Part shown: piece by piece, positions 63,650 to 64,000 of the stretch
Layout: the number at the start of each line of letters is the position of its first letter
How positions within the stretch are numbered: position 1 is the first letter of the stretch
DNA from: an uncultured Desulfovibrio sp.
GTDB taxonomy: Bacteria; Desulfobacterota; Desulfovibrionia; Desulfovibrionales; Desulfovibrionaceae
Length of the DNA stretch: 64,000 nt
Direction: 5' to 3'
NCBI GenBank assembly: GCA_913063155.1
Contig: CAJXYU010000001.1
Coordinates: 248,001 to 312,000 of the forward strand
The notes under the pieces: model-generated
The model's input: the letters and a program-made list of their open reading frames with translations, nothing else
What the model was told of the DNA's origin: nothing
Database searches by the model: none
Translations under genes and position numbers: made by a program

Positions 63650-63688
63650 TACAGCACTCCCGTAGTTAATGGTTTCCAGCCAAGGTGG

Positions 63689-64000
63689 CTATTGGCCGAG
63701 ATATGCCTCGATCACTTTCGGGTCCCTCTGTATTTCCTCTGGTTTTCCCTCGGCGATCATCACACCATGGTCGAGCACCACGATCCTGTTGCAGATGCCC
63801 ATGACGACCTTCATGTCGTGCTCCACCATGAGCACGTTGACGCCCAAGCCGGAAATACGGCCTATGGTCTCCATGAGTTCGTGGCTTTCTGCGGGATTGA
63901 GCCCGGCGGCGGGCTCGTCCAGGAGAATGGTGTGGGGTTCGGAAGCCAGCGCTCGAGCGATCTCCAAACGGCGCTGATGCCCGTACGGCAGGTTGGAGGC
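63689..64000 (-). CDS. livG: Branched-chain amino acid ABC transporter ATPase LivG (partial)
   Basis: The C-terminal 103 residues of LivG, cut by the right edge. Walker B (HTILLDEPAAGLNP) and the switch His region (MVEHDMKVVMGICNRIVVLDHGVMIAEGKPEEI) are visible, and the upstream QRRLEIARAL is the end of the signature segment. It is transcribed before livK, so the operon starts outside the window. Confidence 0.93.
   Translation of the reverse strand, partial: ASNLPYGHQRRLEIARALASEPHTILLDEPAAGLNPAESHELMETIGRISGLGVNVLMVEHDMKVVMGICNRIVVLDHGVMIAEGKPEEIQRDPKVIEAYLGQ

Overview
The window looks like a chromosome segment of a sulfate-reducing deltaproteobacterium of the Desulfovibrio/Pseudodesulfovibrio type. 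Lineage markers seen directly are a periplasmic tetraheme cytochrome c3, an orange-protein (ORP/MrpORP) cluster with its own sigma-54 activator, a siroheme-decarboxylase-type regulator-like protein beside hemL (alternative heme route), hypA/hypB for NiFe-hydrogenase maturation, a TrmD fused to a second SPOUT domain, and a HesB-like selenoprotein read through an in-frame UGA. Genes are dense, GC-rich and mostly chromosomal housekeeping; only about 34.4-35.76 kb looks accessory.

Layout. 0-6 kb: HesB-like selenoprotein, pyrR, a shikimate-kinase-like P-loop kinase, a YkgJ-type Cys-cluster protein, an unrecognised 376-aa protein, a WcbI-like protein and cobT. 6.3-11.1 kb: an alanine-use unit made of a TyrR-like ACT-PAS-AAA+-Fis activator, a sigma-54 promoter, alanine dehydrogenase and an AGCS symporter. 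11-18.2 kb: acyltransferase, CBS-ACT protein, polyferredoxin-like membrane protein and the ORP cluster with a sigma-54 promoter and activator. 18.4-23.6 kb: hypAB, then a phosphate unit (PhoR-like kinase, PiT carrier, DUF47 protein) behind tandem Pho-box-like repeats. 23.7-31.6 kb: P460-family protein, small proteins, alr, mutL, lptD and hldD. 31.9-34.4 kb: VWA-OmpA envelope protein, a secreted unknown and an SRPBCC-like membrane protein.

34.4-35.76 kb is a gene-poor patch with long hairpins, a 26-bp palindrome, a second diverged copy of the rnhB 3' end, and a small-RNA/small-ORF cassette that resembles the phage P1 c4-icd-ant immunity leader. I infer a decayed integrated element at the 3' end of rnhB. 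35.76-41 kb is the classic ffh-rpsP-KH-rimM-trmD-rplS-rnhB translation operon.

41-52.3 kb: SRAP protein, Kef-type antiporter, two-gene K+ channel/cyclic-nucleotide-binding pair, DegP-like protease, a very acidic repeat-rich protein, cytochrome c3, and a tetrapyrrole set (cobJ/cbiH, cbiG, hemL, siroheme decarboxylase-like). 52.4-64 kb: chemoreceptor, amidohydrolase, LysE exporter, hybrid histidine kinase, and a branched-chain amino acid ABC transporter operon (livG partial, livK, livH, livM, livF) running off the right edge.
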